Origin: Thiofaba sp049322715
GTDB taxonomy: Bacteria; Pseudomonadota; Gammaproteobacteria; Halothiobacillales; Halothiobacillaceae
Length of the DNA: 16,947 bases
Assembly (NCBI GenBank): GCA_049322715.1
Contig: JBMOQP010000017.1
Span: 1-16,947, forward strand
Reading direction: 5' to 3'
The translations under genes were made by a program, and so were the position numbers. Below the pieces are notes generated by a model that did no database searches, had not been told where the DNA came from, and saw only the letters and a list, made by a program, of their open reading frames with translations. Positions 9,001-14,844 of this stretch are shown piece by piece (position 1 is the stretch's first letter; each line of letters opens with the position of its first letter).

Positions 9001-10135
9001 GCACCCCGGCCCGCGGGGAGAAGCGCGACACGCGCGCAAGGCCGGTATCGATCACGTAGCGGATGCCCGGCACGGTGAGCGAGGTCTCCGCCACGTTGGT
9101 GGAGAGCACGATGCGCCGGCCCGTATGCTTCTGGAACACGCGGGCCTGCTCGGCCGCGGACAGGCGGGCGTAGAGCGGCAGGATCTCCGTATGCTTGGGG
9201 TGACGCTTGCGCAGGGCCTCGGCCGCCTCGCGGATCGCGCGCTCGCCGTCGAGGAAGACGAGGATGTCGCCCATGCCCTCGGCAGCCAGTTCGTCCACCG
9301 CGTCCAGCAGCGCCCTGGGCAGGTCGCGGTCACGGTCGTCCTCGTCGCCCTGCACGGGGCGGTAGCGCATCTCGACCGGGTAGGTGCGACCCTCGACCGA
9401 GAGGATTTCGGCCCCATCGAAGTGCTTGCTGAAGCGCTCCACGTCCAGCGTGGCGGAGGTGACGATGAGCTTGAGGTCCGGGCGCTTCGGCAGCAGGCGC
9501 TTGAGGTAGCCGAGCAGGAAGTCGATGTTGAGGCTGCGCTCGTGCGCCTCGTCGATGATCAGGGTGTCGTAGCGCGAGAGCAGCGGGTCGGAATGGATCT
9601 CGGCGAGCAAGATGCCGTCGGTCATCACCTTGATGAGCGTGGAATCACCCACCTGACCGGCGAAGCGCACCTGGTAGCCGACCTTCTCTCCCAGCGGCGT
9701 GTCCAGCTCCTCCGCGATACGCGCGGCTACCGAGCGCGCGGCGATGCGGCGCGGCTGGGTGTGGCCGATCAGTCCGCGCACCCCGCGCCCGGCCTCCAGC
9801 GCGATCTTCGGCAGCTGCGTGGTCTTGCCCGAGCCGGTCTCGCCGCACAGGATCAGGACCTGGTGCTGCGCAAGCATGGCGAGGATATCCGCGCGGCGGG
9901 CCACCACCGGCAGCTCCTCGGGATAACGGATGACCGGCACGTGCGCCCGGCGCGCGGACACCTCGTTGCGCGAGGCCTCGATCGCCCTGGCGATCTCCGC
10001 CACCCCCTTGTCGACCGGCAACCCCTTGGCCGCACGCTTTTTCAGGCCGAGCAGGCGTCCGCGCAGGGCGTGCGCGTCGTGACTCCGGCAGTCAGCGAGG
10101 GCGGTTTCGAGGGCGTGCAGGTCGTGGACGGCCAT
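6053..10135 (-). CDS. hrpA: ATP-dependent RNA helicase HrpA
   Basis: This 1360-residue DEAH/RHA-family RNA helicase is the long HrpA type. It acts on RNA in the cytoplasm; in E. coli HrpA is linked to mRNA processing and ribosome rescue. Visible motifs are Walker A GETGSGKT (98-105), DEAH (195-198), SAT (227-229), the STNVAETSLT stretch (345-354) and QRAGRCGR (393-400). The HA2/OB-fold region (SALSIQDPRERP) and the HrpA-specific C-terminal domain follow. The start is ATG at 10135 (MAVHDLHALE); an upstream in-frame ATG at 10213 lies inside rluE and adds an atypical tail. Two palindromic DNA segments interrupt conserved blocks in frame: about residues 503-526 before GCLAEMLVI, and about 1165-1190 before DKASFEARV. 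Without these roughly 50 residues the length would approach the E. coli protein (1300). The start overlaps rluE by 44 nt and tamA follows after 7 nt. Confidence 0.95.
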   Translation of the reverse strand: MAVHDLHALETALADCRSHDAHALRGRLLGLKKRAAKGLPVDKGVAEIARAIEASRNEVSARRAHVPVIRYPEELPVVARRADILAMLAQHQVLILCGETGSGKTTQLPKIALEAGRGVRGLIGHTQPRRIAARSVAARIAEELDTPLGEKVGYQVRFAGQVGDSTLIKVMTDGILLAEIHSDPLLSRYDTLIIDEAHERSLNIDFLLGYLKRLLPKRPDLKLIVTSATLDVERFSKHFDGAEILSVEGRTYPVEMRYRPVQGDEDDRDRDLPRALLDAVDELAAEGMGDILVFLDGERAIREAAEALRKRHPKHTEILPLYARLSAAEQARVFQKHTGRRIVLSTNVAETSLTVPGIRYVIDTGLARVSRFSPRAGVQRLQVEPISQAAARQRAGRCGRLGPGICIRLYGEDDFERRPSHTDPEILRTNLAAVILRMESLRLGHVEDFPFLDMPEGRQVKAAYDLLFELQAVDEDRRLTRLGIQLARLPVDPRLGRMLLAGASSAFPRSGLGQEARGVRDQDAHDGCLAEMLVIVSALSIQDPRERPADKAQAADQAHAAWKNPQSDFLSLLALWKWYEEQSRHLSQAKLRGLCEKHFLSYVRMREWRSLHQELRGLFHEEGVRENESAAPDDAIHRALMTGLLGHLALREEEKRKTTPAKGKGRLVPVAYRGVKGRKLAIHPGSALAKQPPKWLMSAQWIETARLWGATNAAINPRWIEPLARHLLTREVTEPHYQPNVGRVAAYENLSLYGLPVVMRRSVNYASIDPADARRIFIREGVVHGGWQPEQGFMAHNRALVEEIEALEAKARRPDILVDEEVLCAFFERELPADVVDGPTLAAALRRDKALDARLCLTREALMRHEAEAVKGGRLPDRLRLGEIEAPLRYHFEPGAEDDGVTATVPLAELNRLDAQAAEWLVPGLIEEKVAALIKALPKALRRQLVPAPDVARALVERVTEKLKDWPPQGGLPERLSEEARHMLGAQVEPNEWPLAEIEPHLRLRVELVDDAGEIRGSGRDLAQMQQALGGAAKRAFVKRFEARKGLTTWDFDELPEITVIDTKGGSTTVYPALVDAGESVTLSQLDTPEAAREATAKGLTRLFLFAAREEVKALRREVARDNALCLLYSALPGVKGIDKPCADLQDEVVWRVVRSVFLEDVWSTDVSGTHRESPKANPKGCPPGMGGIRDKASFEARVAACRPRLYAEGLKLLEALRGLLKEQQLLRQKISGKIPLSWVEPARDIGAQLDRLFGRHFILDTPDAIWRRLPAYLKAISRRLERLDQNPERDRQGRAQLEPLLARASRLLERRALPAEARANLDFMLEELRVQLFAQEIKTAAPVSPGKVDKMLDALERGG
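6567..6642 (+). repeat. 76-bp palindromic element inside hrpA
   Basis: Exactly 76 bp on the plus strand, from CGGATGCCACCC to GACACATCGG. It aligns base for base with the copies in tamA and earP. The third hairpin is a perfect 8-bp stem CGATGTGT-TCCCG-ACACATCG. The second is TCGCC-TTC-GGCGA inside CGGG/CCCG. The first has loop ATCCCT and one mismatch. It is stop-free in all six frames. Translated from the hrpA strand it gives TDVSGTHRESPKANPKG and then CPPGMGGIR, placed between HrpA's SVFLEDVW and DKASFEARV. The earP copy is translated in the same frame and gives a clearly similar peptide. Confidence 0.9.
8558..8632. repeat. Second type of palindromic insertion inside hrpA
   Basis: Three consecutive perfect inverted repeats are CCTCGGGC-TTCCT-GCCCGAGG (8583-8603), CCGC-TTC-GCGG (8604-8614) and GGCGC-TCGAC-GCGCC (8618-8632). 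They code, in frame, for about 24 residues (ASSAFPRSGLGQEARGVRDQ and following) that break the HrpA block PRLGRMLLAG/GCLAEMLVIVSALSIQDPRERP, which is contiguous in E. coli HrpA as far as I recall it. The TTCCT loop is shared with a hairpin in intergenic copy B (and CTCCT in copy A), which links this insert to the same general family. The left border is approximate. Confidence 0.65.
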
Positions 10136-10736
10136 GGGACGGGCGGGCGTTGCGGGGTGGTTTGGGGGAACGTTGCACCATACCTTCGGCCTCGGCAAAA
10201 CGCCATGCGCCAAGGGCCAGTCCCTCCAGCGTCCACGGCCCCACCGCCCAGCGGATCAGGCGCAGGGTGGGGAAGCCGACCGCGGCAGTCATGCGCCGCA
10301 CCTGGCGGTTGCGCCCCTCGCGGATGGTGAGCTCCAGCCAAGAGGTCGGGATGGCCTTGCGGAAGCGCACCGGCGGGACGCGCTCCCACAGCCAGGCCGG
10401 CTCGGCGATGCGGCGCGCATCACAGGGCAGGGTCGAGCCGTCGTTGAGGATCACCCCGCGACACAGCTGCTCCAGGGCCTCATTCGTGACCTCCCCCTCC
10501 ACCTGAACAAGATAGGTCTTCGCCAGCTTGTGACGCGGATCGGCGATGACCGCCTGCAGGCGCCCGTCATCGGTCAGCACCACCAGCCCCTCGCTGTCAC
10601 GGTCCAGTCGGCCGGCCGGGTAGTAACCCTTGCGATCGACGAAGTCAGCCAGGGTCGACCGTCCCTCGGCATCGGTGAACTGGCAGAGGACGTCGAAGGG
10701 CTTGTTGAGCAGGATGACGGATGACATGGCCATCAT
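10092..10736 (-). CDS. rluE: 23S rRNA pseudouridine(2457) synthase RluE
   Basis: This 214-residue pseudouridine synthase belongs to the RsuA/RluB/E/F family. RluE isomerises U2457 of 23S rRNA. The sequence opens with ILLNKPFDVLCQF, typical of RluE. The catalytic motif is GRLDRDSEG with the nucleophilic Asp at about residue 45. The C-terminal KTYLVQVEG, REGRNRQVRRM and TLRLIRWAVG motifs follow. There is no N-terminal S4 domain, as expected for RluE. The last 25 residues or so are a basic Pro/Arg tail (RPSHGRPRPARPRNRPR), encoded where the frame runs past the hrpA start with a 44-nt overlap. Three closely spaced ATGs are possible (10736, 10733, 10727); none has a strong ribosome-binding site. 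It is divergent from the DsrE/porin unit across 116 bp. Confidence 0.9.
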   Translation of the reverse strand: MMAMSSVILLNKPFDVLCQFTDAEGRSTLADFVDRKGYYPAGRLDRDSEGLVVLTDDGRLQAVIADPRHKLAKTYLVQVEGEVTNEALEQLCRGVILNDGSTLPCDARRIAEPAWLWERVPPVRFRKAIPTSWLELTIREGRNRQVRRMTAAVGFPTLRLIRWAVGPWTLEGLALGAWRFAEAEGMVQRSPKPPRNARPSHGRPRPARPRNRPR

Positions 10737-10769
10737 TGTGGATGTGATGCGGGCATTTGAACAAACAAT

Positions 10770-10797
10770 GGAAGCAATCCGGAGGACCCCTCGTCTT
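10770..10797 (+). promoter_or_regulatory. Candidate ECF-sigma promoter for the DsrE-porin-sigma unit
   Basis: GGAAGCA (10770-10776) and CGTCTT (10792-10797) are 15 nt apart, which fits the GGAAC/CGTC pattern of many group-4 (ECF) sigma promoters. The -10 candidate sits in the loop of a small inverted repeat, ACCCCT/AGGGGT (about 10786-10804). The predicted transcript would start near 10803 and give a leader of about 50 nt ending in AAGGAGG (10841-10847). No convincing sigma-70 promoter was seen in this divergent gap. This is a pattern match only. Confidence 0.4.
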
Positions 10798-10852
10798 TAG
10801 GGGTACGGACATGGCGGACACAAGCCATGCCGCACCCCCGAAGGAGGATCCC

Positions 10853-11308
10853 ATGTTCGCACGCTCCCTGATGGCCGCCACCCTTGCCCTGGGCCTGGCC
10901 GCCCCGATAACCGTCCTGTCCGCCCCGGCCGTCTTCGCCGCCGAGGCCGCCGTGGTGCAGGAAAAGGTCGTCTATCACATCAACGACCGAGCCAACGCCA
11001 GCGCCGCCCTGCGCAACATCAAGAACCACCTTGATGCCAGCCCGGAGGCCCGCATCGTGGTCGTCACCCACAGCCAGGGCATCGACTTCCTGCTCAAGGA
11101 CGCCCAGGACGACAAGGGCAATCCCTACCAGCCGATGGTCGAGGGACTGAAGGCCCGCGGCGTGGATTTCCGCGTCTGCAACAACACGCTCACGGCGCGC
11201 AAGATCGATCCGGAACGCGTCATCGCCGAGGCATCCATCGTCCCCTCCGGGGTCGCCGAGATCGGCAAGCTCCAGGCCCGCGAAGGCTTCGTCTATCTCA
11301 AGCCCTGA
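10853..11308 (+). CDS. Periplasmic DsrE/DsrF-like family protein
   Basis: This 151-residue protein has a signal peptide (MFARSLMAATLALGLAAP and on, cleavage near AVFA-AEAA at about residue 30). The mature part is a single DsrE-like alpha/beta domain: VVYHINDRANASAALRNI (39-56), ARIVVVTHSQGIDFLL (67-81), GVDFRVCNNTL (103-113) and EGFVYLKP at the C-terminus. This is the COG1416-like DsrE/F group, often annotated as intracellular sulfur oxidation but here exported. Cys109 sits at the position where many DsrE/TusD-like proteins carry a sulfur-binding cysteine. The start at 10853 is set by a strong AAGGAGG 5 nt upstream; a longer frame from 10757 would run through the promoter candidate. It is first in the porin/sigma/anti-sigma unit, and the anti-sigma factor carries a homologous domain. 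The substrate is unknown; a sulfur or thiol role is inferred. Confidence 0.85.
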   Translation: MFARSLMAATLALGLAAPITVLSAPAVFAAEAAVVQEKVVYHINDRANASAALRNIKNHLDASPEARIVVVTHSQGIDFLLKDAQDDKGNPYQPMVEGLKARGVDFRVCNNTLTARKIDPERVIAEASIVPSGVAEIGKLQAREGFVYLKP

Positions 11309-11322
11309 CCCCCTCTGACTCC

Positions 11323-11340
11323 GGGCCGCCCGCGCGGCCC
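11323..11340 (+). other. GC-rich hairpin between the DsrE gene and the porin gene
   Basis: A perfect stem GGGCCGC-CCGC-GCGGCCC sits 14 nt after the DsrE-gene stop and is followed by TGAAAAGGA rather than a T-run. It is more likely an RNA-stability or processing stem that sets relative levels of the two proteins than a full terminator. Confidence 0.45.
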
Positions 11341-11361
11341 TGAAAAGGACGATTTCCCGAC

Positions 11362-12675
11362 ATGAAACGCACCCTGATGATCACGGGGGCGGCGGTTGCG
11401 CTCGCCTGCTCGAACCCCACCCACGCCACCAACTGGCTCCAGGTGCAGGGCAACGAGCCCGCCGGCGCACCGCTGTTCAAGCCGTTCGGCTTCCTCCAGC
11501 CCACCTACACCCGGATCGACGCCGAGCCGGTCACCGGCCTTGCCGGCGGTGCCGCCGCCTACAACGGCCAGGACCAGGTCGCCAACCTGGTCGGCCCCGA
11601 CCTGGACGCCGACGCCAAGTTCCAGTTCTTCCGCGCCCGCCTCGGTGCGCGCGGCGTGCTGTCGCCCCTCTCCGACAAGATCAACTACTTCCTCCTGGCC
11701 GAGGGCGGACGCAACGCCGTGACCGCCGAGCATGACCTGATGGTCACGGACGCCTCGCTGACCTTCAACTTCATCCCCGGGGCGCGCCTCCGCGCCGGCC
11801 TGTTCAAGGTGCCCACCGGCGAGGAAGCGCTGGTCGCCGTGCACACCAGCTATCCCTACGTCTATTTCACCGGCATGAGCGAGAACCTGCTGGTGGAGCG
11901 CCAGCTCGCCCCGAGCACGGCGGCCGGCGCCGTCCCCGCTGGCCTGGCCAAGGCGGACGTCACCAGCGGCGGTTCCGGCTTCCGCGATGTCGGCATCCAG
12001 CTCTACGACTGGTTCAACACGGGGCCATGGGAGCTGTCCTACGCTGCCATGCTCTCCAACGGCGAGAGCATCGACCGGCTGGGCGACCACGACGGCAACA
12101 AGGACCTGACCCTGCGCCTGCAGGCCTCGTACATCTTCGGCGGCAAGGGACCCAACCGCGACGATCTGAGCCTCTACGTCTGGCGCCAGGACGGCGAGCG
12201 CCGCTTCGGGACGGAGGACTACGACCGGCTGCGCGAGGGCGCGGGATTCATGTTCCGCAAGGCCAGCTACCGCCTGTCCGGCGAGTACATGCACGGCAAG
12301 GGCATGATCCTGAACGGCCCCAACCCGCCGTTCGCCGACGCGCCCTTCCATGTGGTCGGCCTGGAGGAAGAGGCCCGCGGCTGGTACCTGGAGGGCGGCT
12401 GGCGCTTCCATCCCAAGTGGGAGCTAGACCTGCGCCACGAGCGCTTCGACCGGATGACCGAAACCGCGGCCAATGAGCGGGAATTCACGACGACGACCCT
12501 CGGTCTGCAATACTTCATCAACCAGGACACCCGGGTTACGGTGAACTACGAGCTCCGCGACGCGGAAGTGAGCAATCCGCAGGCGATCCCGGCAGGTCCC
12601 AACCGCGACAATGCGCTCAAGATTGCCGACAATCTCGGCGACCGCCTGAGCATCCAGCTGACCTGGAAGTTCTGA
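11362..12675 (+). CDS. Outer-membrane porin, phosphate-selective porin O/P-like
   Basis: This 437-residue predicted beta-barrel has a signal peptide (MKRTLMITGAAVALACSNPTHA, cleavage near 22). Alternating aromatic/hydrophobic strands run throughout (FGFLQPTYTRID, FFRARLGARG, NYFLLAEGG, RLRAGLFKVPTG, WELSYAAMLSNG, YRLSGEYMHGKG, WYLEGGWRFHPKWELDLRHERFD). The C-terminal strand, LSIQLTWKF, ends in Phe, the usual BAM recognition signal. The arrangement RAGLFKVPTGEE and the following strands resemble the porin O/P family, but the substrate cannot be told from sequence. The weak AAAAGGA site is 12 nt from the ATG, longer than optimal. It is third-party cargo of the ECF unit: the DsrE gene lies before it and the sigma factor after it. 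Confidence 0.75.
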   Translation: MKRTLMITGAAVALACSNPTHATNWLQVQGNEPAGAPLFKPFGFLQPTYTRIDAEPVTGLAGGAAAYNGQDQVANLVGPDLDADAKFQFFRARLGARGVLSPLSDKINYFLLAEGGRNAVTAEHDLMVTDASLTFNFIPGARLRAGLFKVPTGEEALVAVHTSYPYVYFTGMSENLLVERQLAPSTAAGAVPAGLAKADVTSGGSGFRDVGIQLYDWFNTGPWELSYAAMLSNGESIDRLGDHDGNKDLTLRLQASYIFGGKGPNRDDLSLYVWRQDGERRFGTEDYDRLREGAGFMFRKASYRLSGEYMHGKGMILNGPNPPFADAPFHVVGLEEEARGWYLEGGWRFHPKWELDLRHERFDRMTETAANEREFTTTTLGLQYFINQDTRVTVNYELRDAEVSNPQAIPAGPNRDNALKIADNLGDRLSIQLTWKF

Positions 12676-12683
12676 CACGAACA

Positions 12684-12725
12684 GGCCCCGGACCGGTCCC
12701 TGGCGACCGGCCCCGGCCCCTTTTT
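12684..12725 (+). terminator. GC-rich stem plus T-run between porin and sigma genes
   Basis: An imperfect GC-rich inverted repeat (left arm near CCCCGGACCGGT, right arm near ACCGGCCCCGG) is followed by CCCCTTTTT (12717-12725), 8 nt after the porin stop. It looks like an intrinsic terminator or attenuator. It could keep sigma/anti-sigma expression well below that of the structural genes. The stem contains a bulge, so its efficiency is unclear. Confidence 0.5.
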
Positions 12726-12741
12726 CCACGAGGACAGACGA

Positions 12742-13302
12742 TTGAGTTTCCTCGCCCTTTTCACCACCCCGCGCGAGTTGCGGGAACGCCTGCGCCAGCA
12801 GCGGACGCGGCTCTACCGCATCGCCTACTCCTGGTGCCATGACGAGGCCCTGGCCGAGGATCTGGTGCAGGACACCCTGACCCGCGCGCTGGAGCGGGCC
12901 GGACAGCTGCGCGATGCCGAACGCTTCGACCCCTGGCTGTTCGCCATCCTGGCCAACCGCTGGCGCGACCATTTGCGCAGCCTGCGCCCGCACGAGGACA
13001 TCGACACGCTGGAAGAGCTGCTGCCGGATGGCGGCGACTCGCCCGAGCGCGCGGACGAGCGCGGGGAGATCGTCGACCAGGTGCGCGCGGCCGTCGCCCG
13101 CCTGTCCATCGGGCAGCGCCAGGTCCTGACCCTGGTCGACCTGGAGGAGTTTTCCTACGCCGAGGTCAGCAATATCCTCGAGATCCCGATCGGCACCGTG
13201 ATGAGCCGCCTCTGCCGGGCACGCCGGCAGCTGCGCACCGAACTCATCAGCCTGCATGAACCGCGCGCGATGGGGCGCGAAACCCTGCGGAGGGTCAAAT
13301 GA
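12742..13302 (+). CDS. RNA polymerase ECF-type sigma factor
   Basis: This 186-residue sigma-70-family ECF factor directs RNA polymerase to a small regulon. Region 2 is at about residues 22-88 (RLYRIAYSWCHDEALAEDLVQDTL, then DPWLFAILANRWRDHLR), with an acidic linker (EDIDTLEELLPDGGDSPERADERGE). Region 4 is at about 120-175 (LSIGQRQVLTLVDLEEFSY, AEVSNILEIPIGTVMSRLCRARRQL), a clear helix-turn-helix. The start is TTG at 12742, 7-8 nt after GAGGA, consistent with low translation. Its stop overlaps the anti-sigma start (ATGA, 13299-13302), a standard translational coupling that keeps sigma and anti-sigma in step. No extra C-terminal domain is present. The ECF subgroup was not assigned. Confidence 0.93.
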   Translation: MSFLALFTTPRELRERLRQQRTRLYRIAYSWCHDEALAEDLVQDTLTRALERAGQLRDAERFDPWLFAILANRWRDHLRSLRPHEDIDTLEELLPDGGDSPERADERGEIVDQVRAAVARLSIGQRQVLTLVDLEEFSYAEVSNILEIPIGTVMSRLCRARRQLRTELISLHEPRAMGRETLRRVK

Positions 13303-14006
13303 TGGGCAAGCACACCCCCTCGGACGAGCAGATCAATGCCTTTGTCGACGACGAACTGGCCCCGGTCGAGCGCGCCCACCTGCTCGAGCGGATCAGCGAC
13401 GAGGTCGGACTGCGCCAGCAGGCCTGCGAGCTGCGCATGCTCAAGGACATGGTGCGGGCCGGCTACCGGGAACCGCCGGGCCGCAGGCCGTCTCGCCCGC
13501 TCCGCCAAGGTGGCTGGGGGCAACGGGCCATGGCCGCCAGCCTCCTGCTGGCGCTGGGGCTCGGCCTCGGCTGGATGACGCGCGGTGCGCTCGACGAGCC
13601 GGGCGCGCTGCAGTTAGCCACGTTGCAGCGCGTGGCCGCCGACCCTGCGCGCCTGATGCTGCATGTCGACACCGGCACGCCCGAGCGCTTCGCCAGCCTG
13701 CTCGACCAGACCCAGAAATTGCTGGAGGAGGCCCGCCGGGATGGCAGGCCGCTGCAGGTCGCGGTCGTCGCCAACAGCGGCGGGATCGACCTTCTGCGCG
13801 CCTCGACCGCACAACAGGCCGAGCGCATCCGCGCCCTGCAGGCCGCCTACCCCAACCTCAGCTTCATCGGCTGCCGGCAGACGCTGGGCCGCCTCAAGGA
13901 CAACGGACAGGACACCCGCCTGCTGCCCGGCGTGCAGCTGGCGCCGGCCGCGGTCGATGCGATCGTCGAGCGGCTGCAAAGCGGCTGGACCTACATCAAG
14001 GCCTGA
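13299..14006 (+). CDS. Membrane anti-sigma factor with periplasmic DsrE-like domain
   Basis: This 235-residue protein has three parts. Residues 1-56 are a cytoplasmic anti-sigma-like helical domain (SDEQINAFVDDELAPVER, then LRMLKDMVR) without the zinc HxxxCxxC motif. One membrane helix follows at about 77-94 (MAASLLLALGLGLGWM). The periplasmic domain at about 115-235 aligns with the free DsrE-like protein at 10853-11308: VANSGGIDLL against VTHSQGIDFL, FIGCRQTL against FRVCNNTL, and SGWTYIKA against EGFVYLKP. Cys192 aligns with Cys109. Position, the ATGA overlap with the sigma gene, GGAGG upstream and topology support an anti-sigma role. The likely model is a sulfur/redox signal received by the DsrE domain that releases sigma; that is inferred. 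An alternative start is the adjacent ATG at 13302. The stop lies at the edge of repeat copy B. Confidence 0.85.
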   Translation: MMGKHTPSDEQINAFVDDELAPVERAHLLERISDEVGLRQQACELRMLKDMVRAGYREPPGRRPSRPLRQGGWGQRAMAASLLLALGLGLGWMTRGALDEPGALQLATLQRVAADPARLMLHVDTGTPERFASLLDQTQKLLEEARRDGRPLQVAVVANSGGIDLLRASTAQQAERIRALQAAYPNLSFIGCRQTLGRLKDNGQDTRLLPGVQLAPAAVDAIVERLQSGWTYIKA

Positions 14007-14205
14007 AGGAATCGCTGAAAAATTCAGCGATTCCTGTTTGCGGCAGGAAGCCGCAACGTGAACAACGACGTAAGTCGTTGACTCACGGAGACCGTCGCGG
14101 ACATGAACGCGGGCTTCGCCAGCTTAACGCGAAGCTGGCGTTAGCCAGCCGCGACGAGGCGGGCTGAATAAAGCCAAGGATGGCTTTAGTCAGCATCTCC
14201 CTGAG
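14003..14205 (-). repeat. Hairpin-array intergenic element, copy B
   Basis: This copy overlaps the anti-sigma stop codon and fills the gap to the efp terminator. Hairpins are 14008-14034 (12-bp stem GGAATCGCTGAA/TTCAGCGATTCC), 14038-14056 (TTGCGGC-AGGAA-GCCGCAA), 14063-14080 (CAACGAC-GTAA-GTCGTTG), 14117-14140 (CGCCAGCTT/AAGCTGGCG) and 14164-14193 (CTGAATAAAGCC/GGCTTTAGTCAG, one mismatch). Both outer blocks match copy A in the opposite orientation, while the middle hairpins differ. Imperfect inverted ends are CTGAAGGAATCGC and GCATCTCCCTGAG. It probably also ends the sigma operon transcript. Confidence 0.8.
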
Positions 14206-14230
14206 AGCACAAGCTCTGAGGCTGCCCAAC

Positions 14231-14259
14231 AAAAAAGGCAACCCGGAGGTTGCCTTTTC
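14231..14259 (-). terminator. Intrinsic terminator of efp
   Basis: A 10-bp perfect stem AAAGGCAACC-CGGA-GGTTGCCTTT is followed on the minus strand by six T residues, 25 nt after the efp stop. The opposite side also has a short T-run, so it may act on transcripts from the convergent anti-sigma side too. Confidence 0.88.
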
Positions 14260-14283
14260 TCATCCGAGAGGATGGCCGGGCGA

Positions 14284-14844
14284 TCAGGCGCGGCTCTTGA
14301 ACTCGCCGGTGCGGGTGTCGATCAGAACCTTCTCGCCGATCTCGATGAAGGCGGGCACGGTGATCTCCAGGCCAGTGTTCAGCTTGGCCGGCTTGGTGAC
14401 CTTGCCGGAGGTGTCGCCCTTGGCGGCCGGCTCGGTGTAGGTCACTTCGCGAGCGACGGTGGTCGGGAATTCGACGCCGATCGGGCGGTCTTCGTAGAAG
14501 GTGATCTCGACCACTTCGTCCATGCCGTCGACGATGTAGCCCACGCCGTCACCCAGGTACTCGGCCTCGACCTCGACCGGGTTGTACTCGCTGTCCATGA
14601 ACACGTACAGCGGATCGGCGAAGTAGCTGTAGGTGCACTCCTTCTTGTCCAGGATGACCTGGTCGAACTTGTCGTCGGCCTTGTAGACCTGCTCGTTGTT
14701 CATGCCGTTGAGCAGGTTCTTGAGCTTCATCTTGACGACGGCGGCGTTGCGGCCGGACTTGTTGTATTCGGCCTTGAGCACGACCCAGGGCTGGCCGTCG
14801 GCCATCATCACGTTGCCGGCGCGGAATTCTTGTGCGGTTTTCAT
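14284..14844 (-). CDS. efp: Translation elongation factor P, Arg32 (rhamnosylated) type
   Basis: This 186-residue, full-length EF-P has its three beta-barrel domains. It binds ribosomes stalled on polyproline and helps peptide bond formation. The loop that reaches the peptidyl-transferase centre reads NKSGRNAAVVK with Arg at residue 32. This is the EarP-modified type, not the lysine type modified by EpmA/B. Domain II/III landmarks are DPLYVFMDSEYN, PIGVEFPTTVAREVTYTEP and TGLEITVPAFIEIGEKVLIDTRTGEF. The ATG directly follows the earP TGA (TGAATG) with no clear ribosome-binding site, so translation is probably coupled to earP. The nearest upstream promoter would have to lie within or before earP. 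Confidence 0.97.
   Translation of the reverse strand: MKTAQEFRAGNVMMADGQPWVVLKAEYNKSGRNAAVVKMKLKNLLNGMNNEQVYKADDKFDQVILDKKECTYSYFADPLYVFMDSEYNPVEVEAEYLGDGVGYIVDGMDEVVEITFYEDRPIGVEFPTTVAREVTYTEPAAKGDTSGKVTKPAKLNTGLEITVPAFIEIGEKVLIDTRTGEFKSRA

Noticed and set aside
10136..10213. A 26-residue N-terminal extension of HrpA from the ATG at 10213.
   Set aside because: It lies within rluE, codes for a Pro-rich atypical stretch, and the internal ATG at 10135 fits HrpA better.
8087..10330. A 747-codon plus-strand open frame opposite hrpA.
   Set aside because: It mirrors conserved helicase motifs of hrpA on the other strand and has no domain signature of its own.
10757..10852. An upstream TTG start for the DsrE-like protein.
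   Set aside because: It would remove the signal peptide from the N-terminus and pass through the promoter candidate; the strong AAGGAGG favours 10853.
12742..14006. Zinc-binding ZAS-type anti-sigma factor.
   Set aside because: No HxxxCxxC motif is present in the N-terminal domain of the 13299-14006 product; the only notable cysteines are Cys43 and periplasmic Cys192.
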